Assembly (NCBI RefSeq): GCF_033958435.1
Contig: NC_134138.1
Span: 6,522,001-6,586,000 of the forward strand
Length of the DNA: 64,000 nt
Reading direction: 5' to 3'
Source: Carettochelys insculpta
Lineage: Eukaryota > Chordata > Testudines > Carettochelyidae
Below the pieces are notes generated by a model, which saw only the letters and a program-made list of their open reading frames with translations, was not told the origin of the DNA and did not search any database. The first letter of the stretch is position 1, and the number at the start of each line of letters is the position of its first letter. This document shows, one piece after another, positions 43,517 to 54,734 of this stretch. The position numbers were made by a program, and so were the translations under genes.

Positions 43517-43700
43517 TCACAGAGAGGTAGCCGGGTTAGTCTGTACTCCAACAAACCAAGGCAGGAGAAATGTAACACTTTTAAGACGAACAAAATGATT
43601 TCTTCGGAGATGAGCTTTCGTGGGACAGATGCACTTCTTCAGATCTTTCTTCTGCAAGAGTGCATCAACACAGAAAAAAGCAGACCAAACGAGTGATCTG
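43517..43700 (+). mobile_element. One-arm SINE, variant family, copy 2
   Basis: It starts TCACAGAGAGGTAGCCGGGT, then TAGTCTGTAC. The arm ATGTAACACTTTTAAGACGA, then GATGAGCTTTCGTGGGACAG follows. It is bounded by TTCTTTTGGAAGAG (43503-43516) and CTCTTTTGGAAGAG (43701-43714). It therefore sits directly against copy 1 and shares its target sequence. Confidence 0.75.
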
Positions 43701-43982
43701 CTCTTTTGGAAGAGAGCGTCCACACAGCCCCCGCTCTTTCTAAAGAAAAGGCCAGGGATTGAAAAATCAGGCCCCATGAGGATTGATCTTTGGCAAAAAA
43801 GGGCCTGTGGAGCGTCTTCACACATTTTCTTTCGAAAGGGGGAGCCCTTCCTGAAATAGAAAAGGAAGAGTGATTTTGAAAGGAGTGCCGCAGTCTTAGC
43901 ATTTCCTTCTAAAAGAATGCCTTGTGTGTGTAGACGCTCCGCCGGATCTTTCGAAAGAACTTGCCAGTGTAGATGCAGCCTG

Positions 43983-45047
43983 TGGCTGCAGATGAAGGCT
44001 GTAGGGTTTAAGCCTTTCAACCTGGCTACAGAAAAAGGCCTTATCCACTGGGAAGCCTGAAGGGCTCCTTCTTCAAGCCAGAGGGTCCTGACTATTGTCC
44101 GTACACGCTGAACTGTTGTACCTTATGTCTTCTCAGCTCCCTTCTGCAGGGGCGTGGAAGGAGTTTTAGGCTTCAGAGGCTGAGCACAGCCTGAAGCAGC
44201 GACTTCAAAGTGCTGCGTACTATCAGGCTTGCCTGAGGCCACAGAGACTCGGCAGCTGGCTCCAAAACCCTGAGAACATAACCAGTGAGACCCTGCGTCT
44301 GATGTCAGCCTTTGACTGCTGCTGTTATGCAAATAACCATGGGTAGACAAGAGGTGATGTGCCGGATCTCTTTTATTGGTGTCTTCAAACAGCTCCCTGC
44401 TGAGCGCAGGGCACATCACACGCACACCGGGGTGTGTGTTACAAGCCCCTGCTGATGTGCAGGGGATACGAGTCTGTTATGGCCCCCACTTAGAGAGGTG
44501 GTCTCTGGACCTCAAGCTGGAGCCACTCACATGCTTACTCTGGAGGTCAGAGTTGCAACCATCTTACACGCCAGATCATCAGGTTGGATAAACTTCTAAG
44601 AGGCAGTTTCCCTTATACAACCTCTGGGCAAGCTTCAATTTCTCTCTTGTACCCAAAAGCCATATGAAAGGAAGTCTTGCAGTTAAAGGGGCAAGAATTA
44701 GGAGAGCTGGATTCTATTTCTGGCCTGTCGACTTTCTATGGCTCCTTGGGCAAGTCACTTAAATGCCCTGCCTCGGTTTCCCTAGCTGTAAAATAAGGAC
44801 ACCAGTGTCATGAAAGGGTTGTGACTCTATATCCACTGAGATTTGATGTGTGCAGATGGACAGTGCCGTGGCCAGGCAAAGCACCACCCTTCTGTAACAG
44901 GAAGGATATGCTCCCTGAGTCTCACTTATACCATCAGTCAGCCTGAAGCAGTGAATGGGTTTTGTGCTGGTCCTCTGCTGAGGGATGAATTCCACCAGTC
45001 ATGAGCTGAATATAACTGATTTCAGATCAGAGTGGGTCAAAACATTC
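43983..45047. other. No recognised gene; one MIR-like piece
   Basis: An inverted MIR 3' region is present near 44740-44800 (CTTGGGCAAGTCACTTAAATG, CGGTTTCCCTAGCTGTAAAATA). Other ORFs are unsupported. Confidence 0.4.
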
Positions 45048-45059
45048 TCAGATGGAAGA

Positions 45060-45238
45060 ACAACAAGGCCTGTGGCACCTTATAGACTAACAGGTAGTTC
45101 AGAGCATAAGCTTTTGTGGGCAAAGGTCTTTGCCCACAAAAGCTTATGCTCCAAAATATCTGTTAGTCTATAAGGTGCCACAGGCCTTCTTGTTGTTCTC
45201 AAAGATACAGACCAACCTGGTTCCCTCTCTGATGTATG
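45060..45238 (-). mobile_element. Fold-back SINE, near-perfect hairpin copy
   Basis: A perfect 12-bp duplication TCAGATGGAAGA flanks it (45048-45059 and 45239-45250). The arms of about 65 bases (GGCCTGTGGCACCTTATAGA ... GCTTTTGTGGGCAAAG) meet almost without a loop. The head lies at the right (minus strand CAGAGAGGGAACCAGGTTGG, then TCTGTATC). Confidence 0.85.
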
Positions 45239-45469
45239 TCAGATGGAAGAGTTTTTCTAATGGCTAACTTATTGGATGGGATTGATGCATTGCGTGGGAA
45301 CTAGTGCTGAGGTTGACAAAATGTCAGTGGGAAATTATTGAAACCTGTAACGTACTCCCAGTCAAAATAAAGCGCTTTGATTGCGTCGAAACATAGCATT
45401 TTGATTGGGTCATTTTGACATTTTCTATGCCACGTTTTTTGGGAATTTAATTTTGGGGGGTAAATTCCA

Positions 45470-45628
45470 CCTTTTCGTGCTGATTCGGGACATGTGAGTT
45501 CAATCCTTAAGGGGGGCATTTCGGGATCTGGAGCAAACAGATTAACAAACAAAACCAAAAAGGGGCGGTGCTTGGTCCTGCCAGGAGGGCAGGGGACTGG
45601 ATTCAATGAGGTCCCTTCCAGTTCTATG
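45470..45628 (+). mobile_element. Cry-type SINE, 5' truncated
   Basis: ACATGTGAGTTCAATCCTTA (B-box-like), GGGGGGCATTTCGGGATCTG and the CR1-like GGTGCTTGGTCCTGCCAGGA tail are present. The A-box part is missing. Confidence 0.7.
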
Positions 45629-46006
45629 AATCATAGAATCATAGAATGCTAGGACTGCAAGGGACCTTGAGAGGTCATCAAATCCAGCCCCCTACCCTCG
45701 TGGCAGGACCAAGTACTGTCTAGACATCCCTGATAGACATCTACCTAACCTGTTCTTAAATATCTCCAGTGATGGAAACTCCACAACCTCCCTTGGCAAT
45801 TTATTCCAGTGTTTGACCACCCTGACTGTTAGGAACTTTTTCCTAATGTCCAACCTAAACCTCCCTTGCTGCAGTTTAAGCCCATTGCCTCTTGTTCTGT
45901 CCTCAGAGGCCAAGAAGAACAAGTTTTCTCCCTTCTCCTTATGACACCCTTTTAGCTACCTGGCAACCGCTATCATGTCCCCCCTCAATCTTCTTTTTTC
46001 CATGTG
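45629..46006 (-). mobile_element. CR1 LINE 3' fragment
   Basis: It starts at the left with ATCATAGAATGCTAGGACTG. The minus strand reads [40 protein letters not shown] and [20 protein letters not shown]. It is truncated at [12 protein letters not shown], where the sequence changes abruptly. Confidence 0.85.
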
Positions 46007-46714
46007 ACTTCCTTCTCTGTGACAAAGAGAATCTCTGAAGTTCTGAAATTCCCAGCAGAACTGAAAATCCAAGATTTGACCAACACTCCTACAAACGTGT
46101 CCAGATTTAGCCAGTTTTCTCGCTCCTCTTTCGGGGTGTGCTACACAGAGATTTAGCAACACTCTGATGTTCAGTCATACGGAAATTGTTTTGATAGCCG
46201 AGGGGCACAGCGTATGTTTGCTGGCAGAACCCGGGATGGTGCTGGTGACCTTCTGGTGTGCCAGAGTCCGGCCCAGTGCAACTTGAGCTTCTGGGTGATT
46301 AATGAATCCAGAGTGCTTCCTGGCCAAGTAATTATGTTTAATGAGGATCTGTCAATACAATTTGCTACTCGGTATCACTTTACACCCAGCATAATGGGTT
46401 GTGGGTTCCCATGTAAATTGAGTGTCACGAGAAATACTTGCACGCAGCTTTGGAGAATGAAAAACCAGGGGAGGCAAATGGCAGCTGAGCTCCCACGGAG
46501 AGGTTGAGGGTGTCAGATCACGGATGCTCTGAAAGGGCAGGGGAGATGGCTGCTGATGAATCTTGGCCAGCCTGTACAGAGCACAATATGCCTTCTGGAA
46601 GCACGCTCCATTCCAGCCTCCTCCGAGTCAGGCCCTTGAGTCATTAGCCAAGCTTCTGTCGGCCCAAGGTGTGAGGAGCATGTCACAGGATCTGGCCTCT
46701 CCTACAGTTACATC
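46007..46714. other. No recognised gene
   Basis: Mixed AT/GC sequence of conserved-noncoding look (for example the stretch 46280-46440) but without ORF support. Confidence 0.35.
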
Positions 46715-46985
46715 TCTATAGCCCCCTACATGCTATAGGAGCCTGCAGTGCTGTACACACATAATAAGAGACGTTCCTGCCCCCAAGAAATAACTGTTTC
46801 AATCAACAAGTAGGATGAAGGAAGTTGCATCACCCCCATTTTACAGAGGGTGAGCTGAAACACATACCAGTTAAGTGATTGGACCAAGGTACACAGGAGG
46901 TCTGTGGCAGAGAAAAGGAATTTATCCCGGGTCTCCTGATTCCTGGCCCTGTACTTTAACCACCAGGCCCATCTTGCCTCATTCC
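46715..46985 (+). repeat. Ancient amniote SINE (MIR-like)
   Basis: GCAGTGCTGTACACACATAATAAGAGACGTTCCTGCCCC is followed by CCCCCATTTTACAGAGGGTG, CAAGGTACACAGGAGGTCTG and CCTGATTCCTGGCCCTGTAC. This order matches old MIR-type SINEs. Confidence 0.6.
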
Positions 46986-48490
46986 TGTTTCCTTCCCATC
47001 CATATGCTGGAGAAAAATCCCCGACAAGAGACCAGTCTGTCTCTGCTCGGGCCGGATCCTGTCCTCGGTCACACAGCCTGGAATGATCTCTTCATTGGCT
47101 TACCTGCAGTTACCCTCGAATTGTTAACCAGGGCAAACAACTAGCGAGTGTCCTGTGGGGAACAACACCGCCCAAGCCCTGGGGATGGACTGCGCATGCT
47201 AATAGACCCTTTCCATCTCCCGGTTCTGTGAGTCCATGGCCCTCTGCGCAGCTCCGTGGGCCAAGCAGGAGGCCTTGAATTCCAGTGAGCTCAGAGAAGC
47301 CTTAAAGGCACAGCAGGGGTCAAGGATAAACAGCAGCAGAGAGAGAGATCCCAGGTACTGTCACATCACTGGGAGTGCAGCGGCTTGGAGGGGCTCCTCC
47401 CTGCCTGCTGTGTCAGAGGGAGGCAAATACACCTGGCTATGGGCACAGTACAGGTAGCAACTAGGGTTCCCTTTCATTTTTTCCCATCCATGCGTGGAAC
47501 AAATTTTGTTATGCGCACCGAGGCGGGTGCACATGTGCACCACCAGTAGAGAGACACGCAGTGCTGGCAATGGGCTCTGCTAATCAGCTGGGCAGCGCCT
47601 GACTCCCTGCTGCTGCCGCCCAAATGCTCAGCTTACAGGGCGCACTGGTAGCATCCCCACTGCCAGCCTGCTCCCTGGGAGCCCTCATAGATTCCAGGGC
47701 CGAGAGGGACCAAGGGGACCATCACAGGCCGGAGAACTTCCCCAGAAGAATCCCTAGAGCAGGGCTTTCGGAAACCATCCAACCTAGGTTGGAAGTGGGC
47801 GGTGATGGAGAACCTGCCACGATCTTCGGTGACTGTCCCAGTGGTTAATTACTCTTCCTCCTCACCCAGAGGGGCTGCTTCTCTTAGCGATGCAGCTGTT
47901 CTTCTTCCATGGCCCAGTCAGCCATTGGCCTCTCCGCAGAAACTCCTACAGCACTGCCAGGCAGGGGAGAATTGGAAGCACCCTTTAATACTGCAAGGCA
48001 GAGTGGGAGAGCATATGGGAAGAGAGAGAGGAGCAAGGAGCTCATGGGAAACAGGTGAGGACTAAGGACAGTGTCCAGACCATGATGGGAAAGGAAGTGG
48101 AAGAGGCTGGGCTGAGGGAACAGACAAGTGAGGGAGGAGCGGAAGGCCAGTCACTGAAACCTAGTCAAGGCAATGCTGAGGGGATGGGGGGTGGAGGGAC
48201 GCTGGAAGAGCAGGTGGCACAGTGGATAGGTCACCAGCTCTGTTTCAGCAGACTCAGATCTCCCACTAGGTGACCTTGACCCAGTCCCTGTCCCACGCCT
48301 CGTGCCTCACTTTCCCTATCTGTAAAATGGGGATTACAAGGCTGCCCTCTGTTGCAAACTGCTGGCAAGAAGAGCTGCATTACTGCTACTCTGCAAGATA
48401 TTTCAGGGGAGGAACTGTGCTAGTTTGCTTCAGCAAAACCAAGCCGGAGTCCTGTGGCTGCAGGGCTCTTCATTTTTTACAGATGTAGCA
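46986..48490. other. No recognised gene; repeat pieces
   Basis: A hAT MITE like that at 38040 spans about 47462-47650 (GGAACAAATTTTGTTATGCGC, GCACCGAGGCGGGTGCACATG). An inverted MIR piece lies at 48270-48345 (CACTTTCCCTATCTGTAAAATG). ORFs are unsupported. Confidence 0.45.
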
Positions 48491-49260
48491 CAGGGGTCAG
48501 CAACCCCCAACACAGCTGCCAAGAATGCCACAGGACCCAATTTTCACCAGCACACGAGGCAGGAGCTCAGCCCTGCCCCTCCTTGCCCCATGAAGCCGGG
48601 AGCCTGCTCCAAGCCAGGCTGCCTGTGGGTTAACAAAAGGCCAACTAATGCTGCCAGCTGCCACCTAAACCATAGTCTTCCAAACTGGGGGGCGTGCCCC
48701 CCTGGAAGGGCATGAAGAAATTCCTGGGGGGAACATGAGGCAACCCAGGCCCCCCCAGTCATTCCCCCCACCCAAAGGAAAAGCTGGCCTTTGCTTCCAG
48801 CTCTCAGCCCCTGCCCTTTCACGTGGGTGACCTGGCAGGGACGCTATAGAAAGCAGGCAGCCGGCAAAGGCCCACATGGAACTGGCTGCCTCCTGCAAAG
48901 GTGAGTGAGGGTGGGTTGGCGGGAGGATGGGGTTAGATGAGGGGCTGGCGGTGCCTGGCTTGGGGAAGGCGTGGGCTCAGGCAGGTGGCTCACAGGCTGC
49001 TGGGATGGCTGGCCCACGGTAAAAAAGAGGTGGAGGGGAGTGAGGATTTCTCAAAAATCAAAAGGGGGGGCGTGATGCTGAAAAGTTTGGGAACCTCTGA
49101 CCTAACTGGTCAAGCTCTGCAACTTTGCTTATTTATTAGTGAAGCTGTTGGAAGTGGGACTGTTAGTGACTTGAAAAAGTATCACTGGCACTCGGGCTGT
49201 ACATAGAGGTCAAAAGGTCAAATTTCGGCACTCTGCCTCGGAAAGGTTGCTGACCCCGAC
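48491..49260. mobile_element. hAT MITE (outer), split by another hAT
   Basis: The left end CAGGGGTCAGCAACC and the right end, reverse complemented (CGGGGTCAGCAACC), are the well-known hAT termini. The interior resumes after the inner element with GAAGCTGTTGGAAGTGGG. No clear 8-bp duplication is left. Confidence 0.65.
48671..49099. mobile_element. hAT MITE (inner)
   Basis: The left end CATAGTCTTCCAAACT and, reverse complemented, the right end CAGAGGTTCCCAAACT pair. ACCTAAAC (48663-48670) and ACCTAACT (49100-49107) are a decayed 8-bp duplication. Confidence 0.7.
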
Positions 49261-50983
49261 GTATCCGATGCTCATAGCAGCTTCTCTTTCTCTCTGCCAC
49301 CTTGTCCTGTTTCCGGCCCAAACAGTCTAATTCATTCCTTGCTGCCATTTGCTAGCTGAACAACGCCATCCTCTTCAACGTCGGCAATGGCTGGAACGAG
49401 CTGCCTCTGGGAACAAGGGCCAGAGCTCTGTTCCAGCACCGGCTGCTCCCAGGGGTTCTACCCAGACCTCCGAGGGTGAAGGCACCAGTGCAACCAGGAA
49501 TCAAAGCCCAGGCTGTTTCTCGGATTCATTGCTGGGGAGATCTGACGTTTCTCTTTCTCCCTCTTTCTCGAATAATATCATGAATTGCCCTGCTGGCGCA
49601 ATGTCTGAGATTTATGCGCTTCACCCCAAAACAGACCTGAAGGGACCAGACAAGACAGGATTCTGTGACCGTTGTAACATTCCAAACCACCAGCGCCAGA
49701 CACACACGTTTTAAAGCACCCGAACAGGAGGAGTCTCAGCTTTCCTTGTGTAAGCCCGTCACAGGTGCTGACACACAGCTGACATATCAGACCTCATAGT
49801 CATGCCCTTTTGATTTTTTATTTTCTGCTTTTGAAATGATCTCAGTAACTGTGGTCTTGACAGCACACAAACTTTCCTTTTCCTTTTAAAGAAAGATGCT
49901 TCATGCCATCTCCTGGAATCTCACCCACGGGCTTGTATATCGCATTGATCTCTAACCCTAGGGGTCAGCTCTCAGCCCCACTGAAATCACTGGCAAAACT
50001 CTCCTTGAATTCAGTGAGGCCTGAATTCCATCTGAACAGCACATGAATAATAAACCACCAAAATCAAGTTGCGAGTAAAATGGAGGGGAGAGCAATCAAG
50101 ACAATACTCAGAAGGACGTGATTCTTGAGATCTGATAGCTCAAAACACATTCAAGTTAGGAACTCTTTGATGGGACCATTTGAAGCATTTTCAGGATGAG
50201 GAAACTTTTCCAAGCGCTGGCTAGTATTAGAGAGAAAGAAAATTAAAACTCTCACCTCAGTCCACAAGGCAGGAAACATCCTGAATATGGCATTAATTGG
50301 CTGCGTTGGGGTTTTAAAGTCCCAATACTAAAATATTTTTCTCATTAATCTGAAGTGTTGCTTTATCGCAATATCACCACTCCTCCTAATGAAGCCGTCT
50401 CCATAATTGAATAGCAGGGCAATAAAAGGGAATTAGCAGGAAATCATAGCAGTCAAATAAAGTAATTACACCAGGGGCTAAAAGCTCCAGTAAAAAACAG
50501 TTACTTTTCCTTTTTATTGACCCATTCACCAACTGTAGCTGCAAAGAAATGTCATGAGGATCAACCCTAAAATTTGCTTACAGGCTCGTGGAGCAGTGAA
50601 TGGATTCAATGATCCCAGCATTATGGGCTGTTGGAAATACTGTTATACACTGATGTTCTCATCTTTATTTCCTACCCCCTCACATTTATTGATGTTTGTG
50701 AGTGACTCGTTTCGTCTGGTGACGAATGAATGGAGAATGCCATAGGATAATTAATTATTATATGCTGACAAAAAGAGAGAGCAGGCCTGAATCTACTCAA
50801 TCACGCTGATGTAAAGCAGCAATAATTTCAGTGTAGTGTCATCCAGGAGATTACACCAGTGTCAAACGGAAACTTCGATGGGCTTTGGATCAGTTCCAGA
50901 GTGAAGAGCAGATCAGATCCGTGGGAACAAATGCTGCAGTTTAAGGTCACAAAATGACATGGATCATTGTTTAATATCACAGG
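49261..50983. other. AT-rich sequence without recognised gene
   Basis: The 121-residue ORF at 49349-49714 has no motif. The block 50280-50560 (many ATTAA/TTAAT runs) looks like slowly evolving noncoding DNA. This is an impression from composition and is not tested. Confidence 0.35.
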
Positions 50984-51660
50984 TTGTACCTCCCTTGTCT
51001 GGCACTCTGAGTGGTCCCAAACAAGGGGATTTGATGGATGAGGGGAGGTGAGGTCTCCTGACTGCCCTGTATGGGGGGCACCAGCTGCTGGCCAGGCTTT
51101 CCTCCTGGCTGCCGCAGGCTCCCTGCCCCCAGGCTGCCTGGGGGGAGGCTCCATTCCTGCTGGGGTCCCCCATCGTGGCAAGGCTCACCACAGCTGTGGG
51201 TCTACCAGCAGGAGCCAGGCCCCAGATGGTTCCATGCTGGCTCCCTGCCATGGAGCTCCTGGCAGGGTTCCCCAACACAGGCTGGGCTTCCCACAGTGGG
51301 GTCCCTGTAGTGGGTCTGTCTGACCCAGGGCTGCCCCAGAGCTCCTCAGATCTGGCTGCCAGTGGGGCTCCCTGCCACCAGCTGGGCTCCTCTGCAGCCC
51401 AGCAGTTGGACTCTGTCCTTCAGCGCTCTGGTTCAGCAACATCCACAGTCCTGCCAGATGAGGGAAGTTGCTGGATGAGAGAATTTCAGTCTGTAGAAGA
51501 TTTACCAGCATTGCCGGGGTCCTTCAGGGCAGGGAGGTGCGGGGTGCAGGAATGAAGGTTGGGGATGAGGAGGGGTTCAGGGCAGAATGTGTGTGAGGGG
51601 GCAGAAGTTAGGGTTTGTGGGTGCAAGGGGCTCAAGACAGGGGACCGCAGTAAGGATGCA
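50984..51660. repeat. GC-rich nonautonomous element, unassigned
   Basis: It opens with AGGTTGTACCTCCCTTGTCT and GGCACTCTGAGTGGTCCCAAA. It has internal CCAGATGAGGGAAGTTGCTGG. It closes with GGTGCAGAAGTYAGG-like units. These are phrases I associate with a turtle MITE. Terminal repeats are not defined. Confidence 0.35.
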
Positions 51661-52284
51661 GAATAACTTTGATCATTATTGACTATTAGAAGTTTTACCC
51701 AAATTCCTCAAGTCTTCTCGGGCAGGGTGTGTGAGTGGGGTGCAGAAGTCAGGTTTTGGATTAGGAGGGGCTTGGGTATGGGCTGGGTGCACAGGGGATG
51801 CAGGAGCTGGTGGGGGCTGTGATGTTACCAGATTTTGACAATGAATATAAAACCATTTCTGTAACCACTGTATTAAGTTTCTACCAAGTCTTGTGCCACG
51901 TGAGGTGTCTAATGCAAGCTGGCAATTTGCTGAATATTTTATTCTGCTTGCACATCTGTGCCATTTTTGTCTGTGCCTTAAGGCTCTGTGCTTGCCTGGC
52001 CCTTACTAGTTTGCTGCATGGCCTCGCAGCTTAGACGGAACTTAGCCAGCCACTCAGTTCTGGGACACCCCTTTGTAACTCTTCCAAGTCAGCCTTGGAC
52101 TCAACACCTAATTTTGTGTCAGCTGAAAACTTTGCCCCTCACTCTTTAACCCTTTTTCCTAGATCATTGATCAGTATGTTGAACGGCGCTGGCCTAGGGC
52201 CCAGTAGCAAACCCTAAGAACCAGCCGTCAGCCGATTAAATGAATAGACAGCAGGTTTAAAACAAAAAAACATACAACACGTAC

Positions 52285-52612
52285 CGGATCTGTGGAACTT
52301 GTTGCCCAGAGATGTTGTGAAGGTCAAAACTAGAAGTAGGTTAAAAGAAAAAAAAGCAATAGTAAGTTCATGGAGGACAGGCTTATCAGTGGCTGTTAGC
52401 CGAGGTGGTGAGGAACACAACAGCATGCTCTGGGTGTCCCTAAACCCCTGACTACCAGATGCTGAGACTGGATGCCAGGGGAACGATCACTTGCTAATGG
52501 CCATCTTCTGCTCATTTCCTGCAAAGCACCAGGCATTGGCTTCTGTCAGAAGCCAAGGTAATGAGTCAGCTGGACCATTGGTCTGCCCACGTATGGCTGT
52601 TCTTATGGCCCT
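52285..52612 (+). mobile_element. CR1-family 3' UTR tail, other subfamily
   Basis: CTGTGGAACTTGTTGCCCAG, then GTTCATGGAGGACAGGCTTA, then CAAAGCACCAGGCATTGGCT and a final GGCTGTTCTTATGGC match the tail of the subfamily seen inverted at 58439. The LTR at 52613 interrupts its very end. Confidence 0.65.
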
Positions 52613-53029
52613 TGTGGAAGTAAGAGACCAGAGGCCTAGCAAAAGTTTGGTCAAGCTATAGCCTGACCTGAAAGGAACGATGGGTACTACACTAAAGGTG
52701 TGCGGAGATGAAAGATGAGACGCCAATGCTTCTAGCATCCTGATAACGCTGAGCAGCTCTGAGATAAGCCAGACCCAAGCAGTGCCAACTCCCCGTTAAT
52801 TAGGAGAGGAAGCTTTGAAGTTTGTCTGTTACTGAGCCATGTGACTATTGTCTTCTTTACTTCTAAAAGTATCTCTATTTGCCCAAATTGGTCTTCGGAG
52901 AGACACCTATAACTGGCTAGGGGAAACTCTGTCAGCCAGTGCTCTCCCCTGCAGCTGCTTGTGTATTCTAATAAAAAGTCTCTCACAGCTTTTTATCCAA
53001 ACGCAGAGTGAAGCTTTGCTTCTTCCACA
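52613..53029 (+). mobile_element. Solo LTR of an endogenous retrovirus (417 bp)
   Basis: It starts TGTGGAAG and ends CTTCCACA, a perfect 8-bp terminal inverted repeat with TG...CA ends. CCCT flanks it at 52609-52612 and 53030-53033. AATAAA lies at about 52969 in the right third. No internal retroviral genes are present, so this is a recombination remnant. A 4-bp duplication is common in gammaretrovirus-like ERVs. Confidence 0.75.
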
Positions 53030-53460
53030 CCCTGCTATTTAGCTCTCTCCACTGTGAAAAATGACCAGTTGTTCCTACCTTTTGTTGCCTTTCCTTTAAC
53101 TAGTAACTGATCCATGAGAAGTCCTTCTCTCTTATTGCATAACTGCTTACTTTCCTTACGAGTCTTTGTTGAGGGACCTTGTCAAAGGCTTTCTGGAAGT
53201 CCAAGTATACTATAATCATGTGATTCCCCCTTGTCCACATGCTTGTTGACTCCCCTCAAAGAATTCTAGGAGATTGGTGAGGCATGATTTCCCTTTGCAA
53301 ATTGCCAAGCTCAGCCAACATCTGAATATCAAATTAAATTTCCTGAGCTACCAATCTTCTCTTCTATTTTAAAAGGGGCTGATTATCTCTATACTCTGGG
53401 ACTCTGGAAAACAGAATGTTCCTAGGTATGAACTAGACACCCCCAATACTTAGCCTAGGT

Positions 53461-54734
53461 TAGCCCAATAGGACATACAGCTCTTGCTGATTATAAAAGC
53501 TTCTGTCACCTTTTGAAAGTTAAGATTGTACCTTGTGTGTACTTGTGGGTTACCTGCTTTATCCTTGTCAATAATGCCGTGGTTTCCTTTTCTTAGCTAA
53601 TAAATCTTTAGACAATTTATTATAGAATCAACTAAAAACACTCTGTTTGGTGAGTTCTGGTGTGCAATTGACCTGGGATGGTGTTTAGTCCTTTGGGACT
53701 GAGAGTAACCTGAATACAGCTGTGGTCCATGTTGTAAAAGACCACCTACCCCAAAGGCAGGAACACCCTTCACAGTGAACTATATCAGATCATCCTTGGA
53801 GAATGCTGATGGCTCTGGGATGATGGCTCTGAGAAGTTCACACTTGGTAATTGGTTAGTGAAATCTTAGGACTGAACTCACAGCCAGTTTGGGAGTTGTG
53901 CCCTGGTTCTTAACAGTCTGCCCTGAGGTTGATCCTCACATCTTGTCACTACAGGCATCATCACAGGGGCTTGGTGTCCCGGGGCATCCCCACCCAGCCC
54001 TAAGGCCTGCCAGATGTATTCCAGTTACAGCAAGAGGAGAATCGCCACTGTGCAGTCCTGGCTCTAAGAATATAGGCATCACAGCTGCACCTTTTTAGGG
54101 CTCAGACAAATGTATCCAATCAGATTCTAACCTCAAATCCAGATTCAAGTCATTGAGAGGAGTTGTGTTAATTCAGATTTATGCCACCGTGCAAGCGAGC
54201 TCAGGATCTGCTCACTTCAGCAGCCCTGTGTGCAGGAGAACACCCTTCTGCTCACTCCTTCACCGCTCTCTCCTTTAGCTCCAGAAGAGAGCTCAGGTTC
54301 TCAGTGCTCAGGACTAACGGTGCCAGGAGCAATGGAGAGCGAGCTGTTTATCAAGCTCCCCTCCCTCCCGCATCTCCCTATTATGCTTCCCCCTCTGGGC
54401 ATCCGTGCCAGGGATGAAATCGAGGACAGGCTGAGCTCTGATGTGGCTGGCAGCCTCTGGAGCAACAGGACTGCATCTCTTGTATAGGATGAAATTTTGA
54501 AGTAGGCCATGATATTTGCTTAGAACCACTGTTCCAAAATGGAGTCTGGTAAGCACCCCCCATGCCAGCCATCTGGGGAGGGCATCCCAGCTGTGTAAAT
54601 AACTCCCTAGGCAGCCACATTCTAAGAAGGGACCCTGCGGGGAGGGGAATTGGACTGTAGTTAAAAGGCAATTGATACGACTCTTTCACTGCCTTCTGCT
54701 TTGATCCTGCGTTGCCCGCTTGCTTTGATTCTGT
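53461..54734. other. No recognised gene
   Basis: ORFs around 54181-54689 overlap on both strands and show no motif. Part of this could belong to the LTR-like element to the right. Confidence 0.35.

Larger units (their letters stand above)
42837..43979. mobile_element. Harbinger-type MITE, host of three later insertions
   Basis: The ends GCTACGTCTACATGACAGAA and, reverse complemented, GCTGCATCTACACTGGCAAG are flanked by CTG at 42834-42836 and 43980-43982. The interior has repeated TCTTTTGGAAGAG and TCTTTCGAAAGAA palindromes. A CR1 tail and two fold-back-family SINEs have inserted inside it. Without them about 380 bp remain. Confidence 0.65.
52040..53460 (-). mobile_element. Old CR1 relic, interrupted
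   Basis: The left part (52080-52215) is the minus-strand reverse transcriptase around the FADD-proximal region (AACACCTAATTTTGTGTCAGC, GATCAGTATGTTGAACGGCG). The right part (53070-53460) resumes upstream: CTTTGTTGAGGGACCTTGTCA is the DKVPQQ motif region and GGCTTTCTGGAAGTCCAAGT the YLDFQK motif. A plus-strand CR1 tail and an LTR sit between them. Confidence 0.7.

Noticed and set aside
2823..45238. Recurring 75-90 bp repeats as a CRISPR-like array
   Set aside because: Copies are far apart, inverted and flanked by target duplications. There is no regular spacer pattern, and the genome is vertebrate.
49349..49714. 121-residue plus ORF as a host gene
   Set aside because: No domain, no splice-bounded structure and no supporting neighbours.
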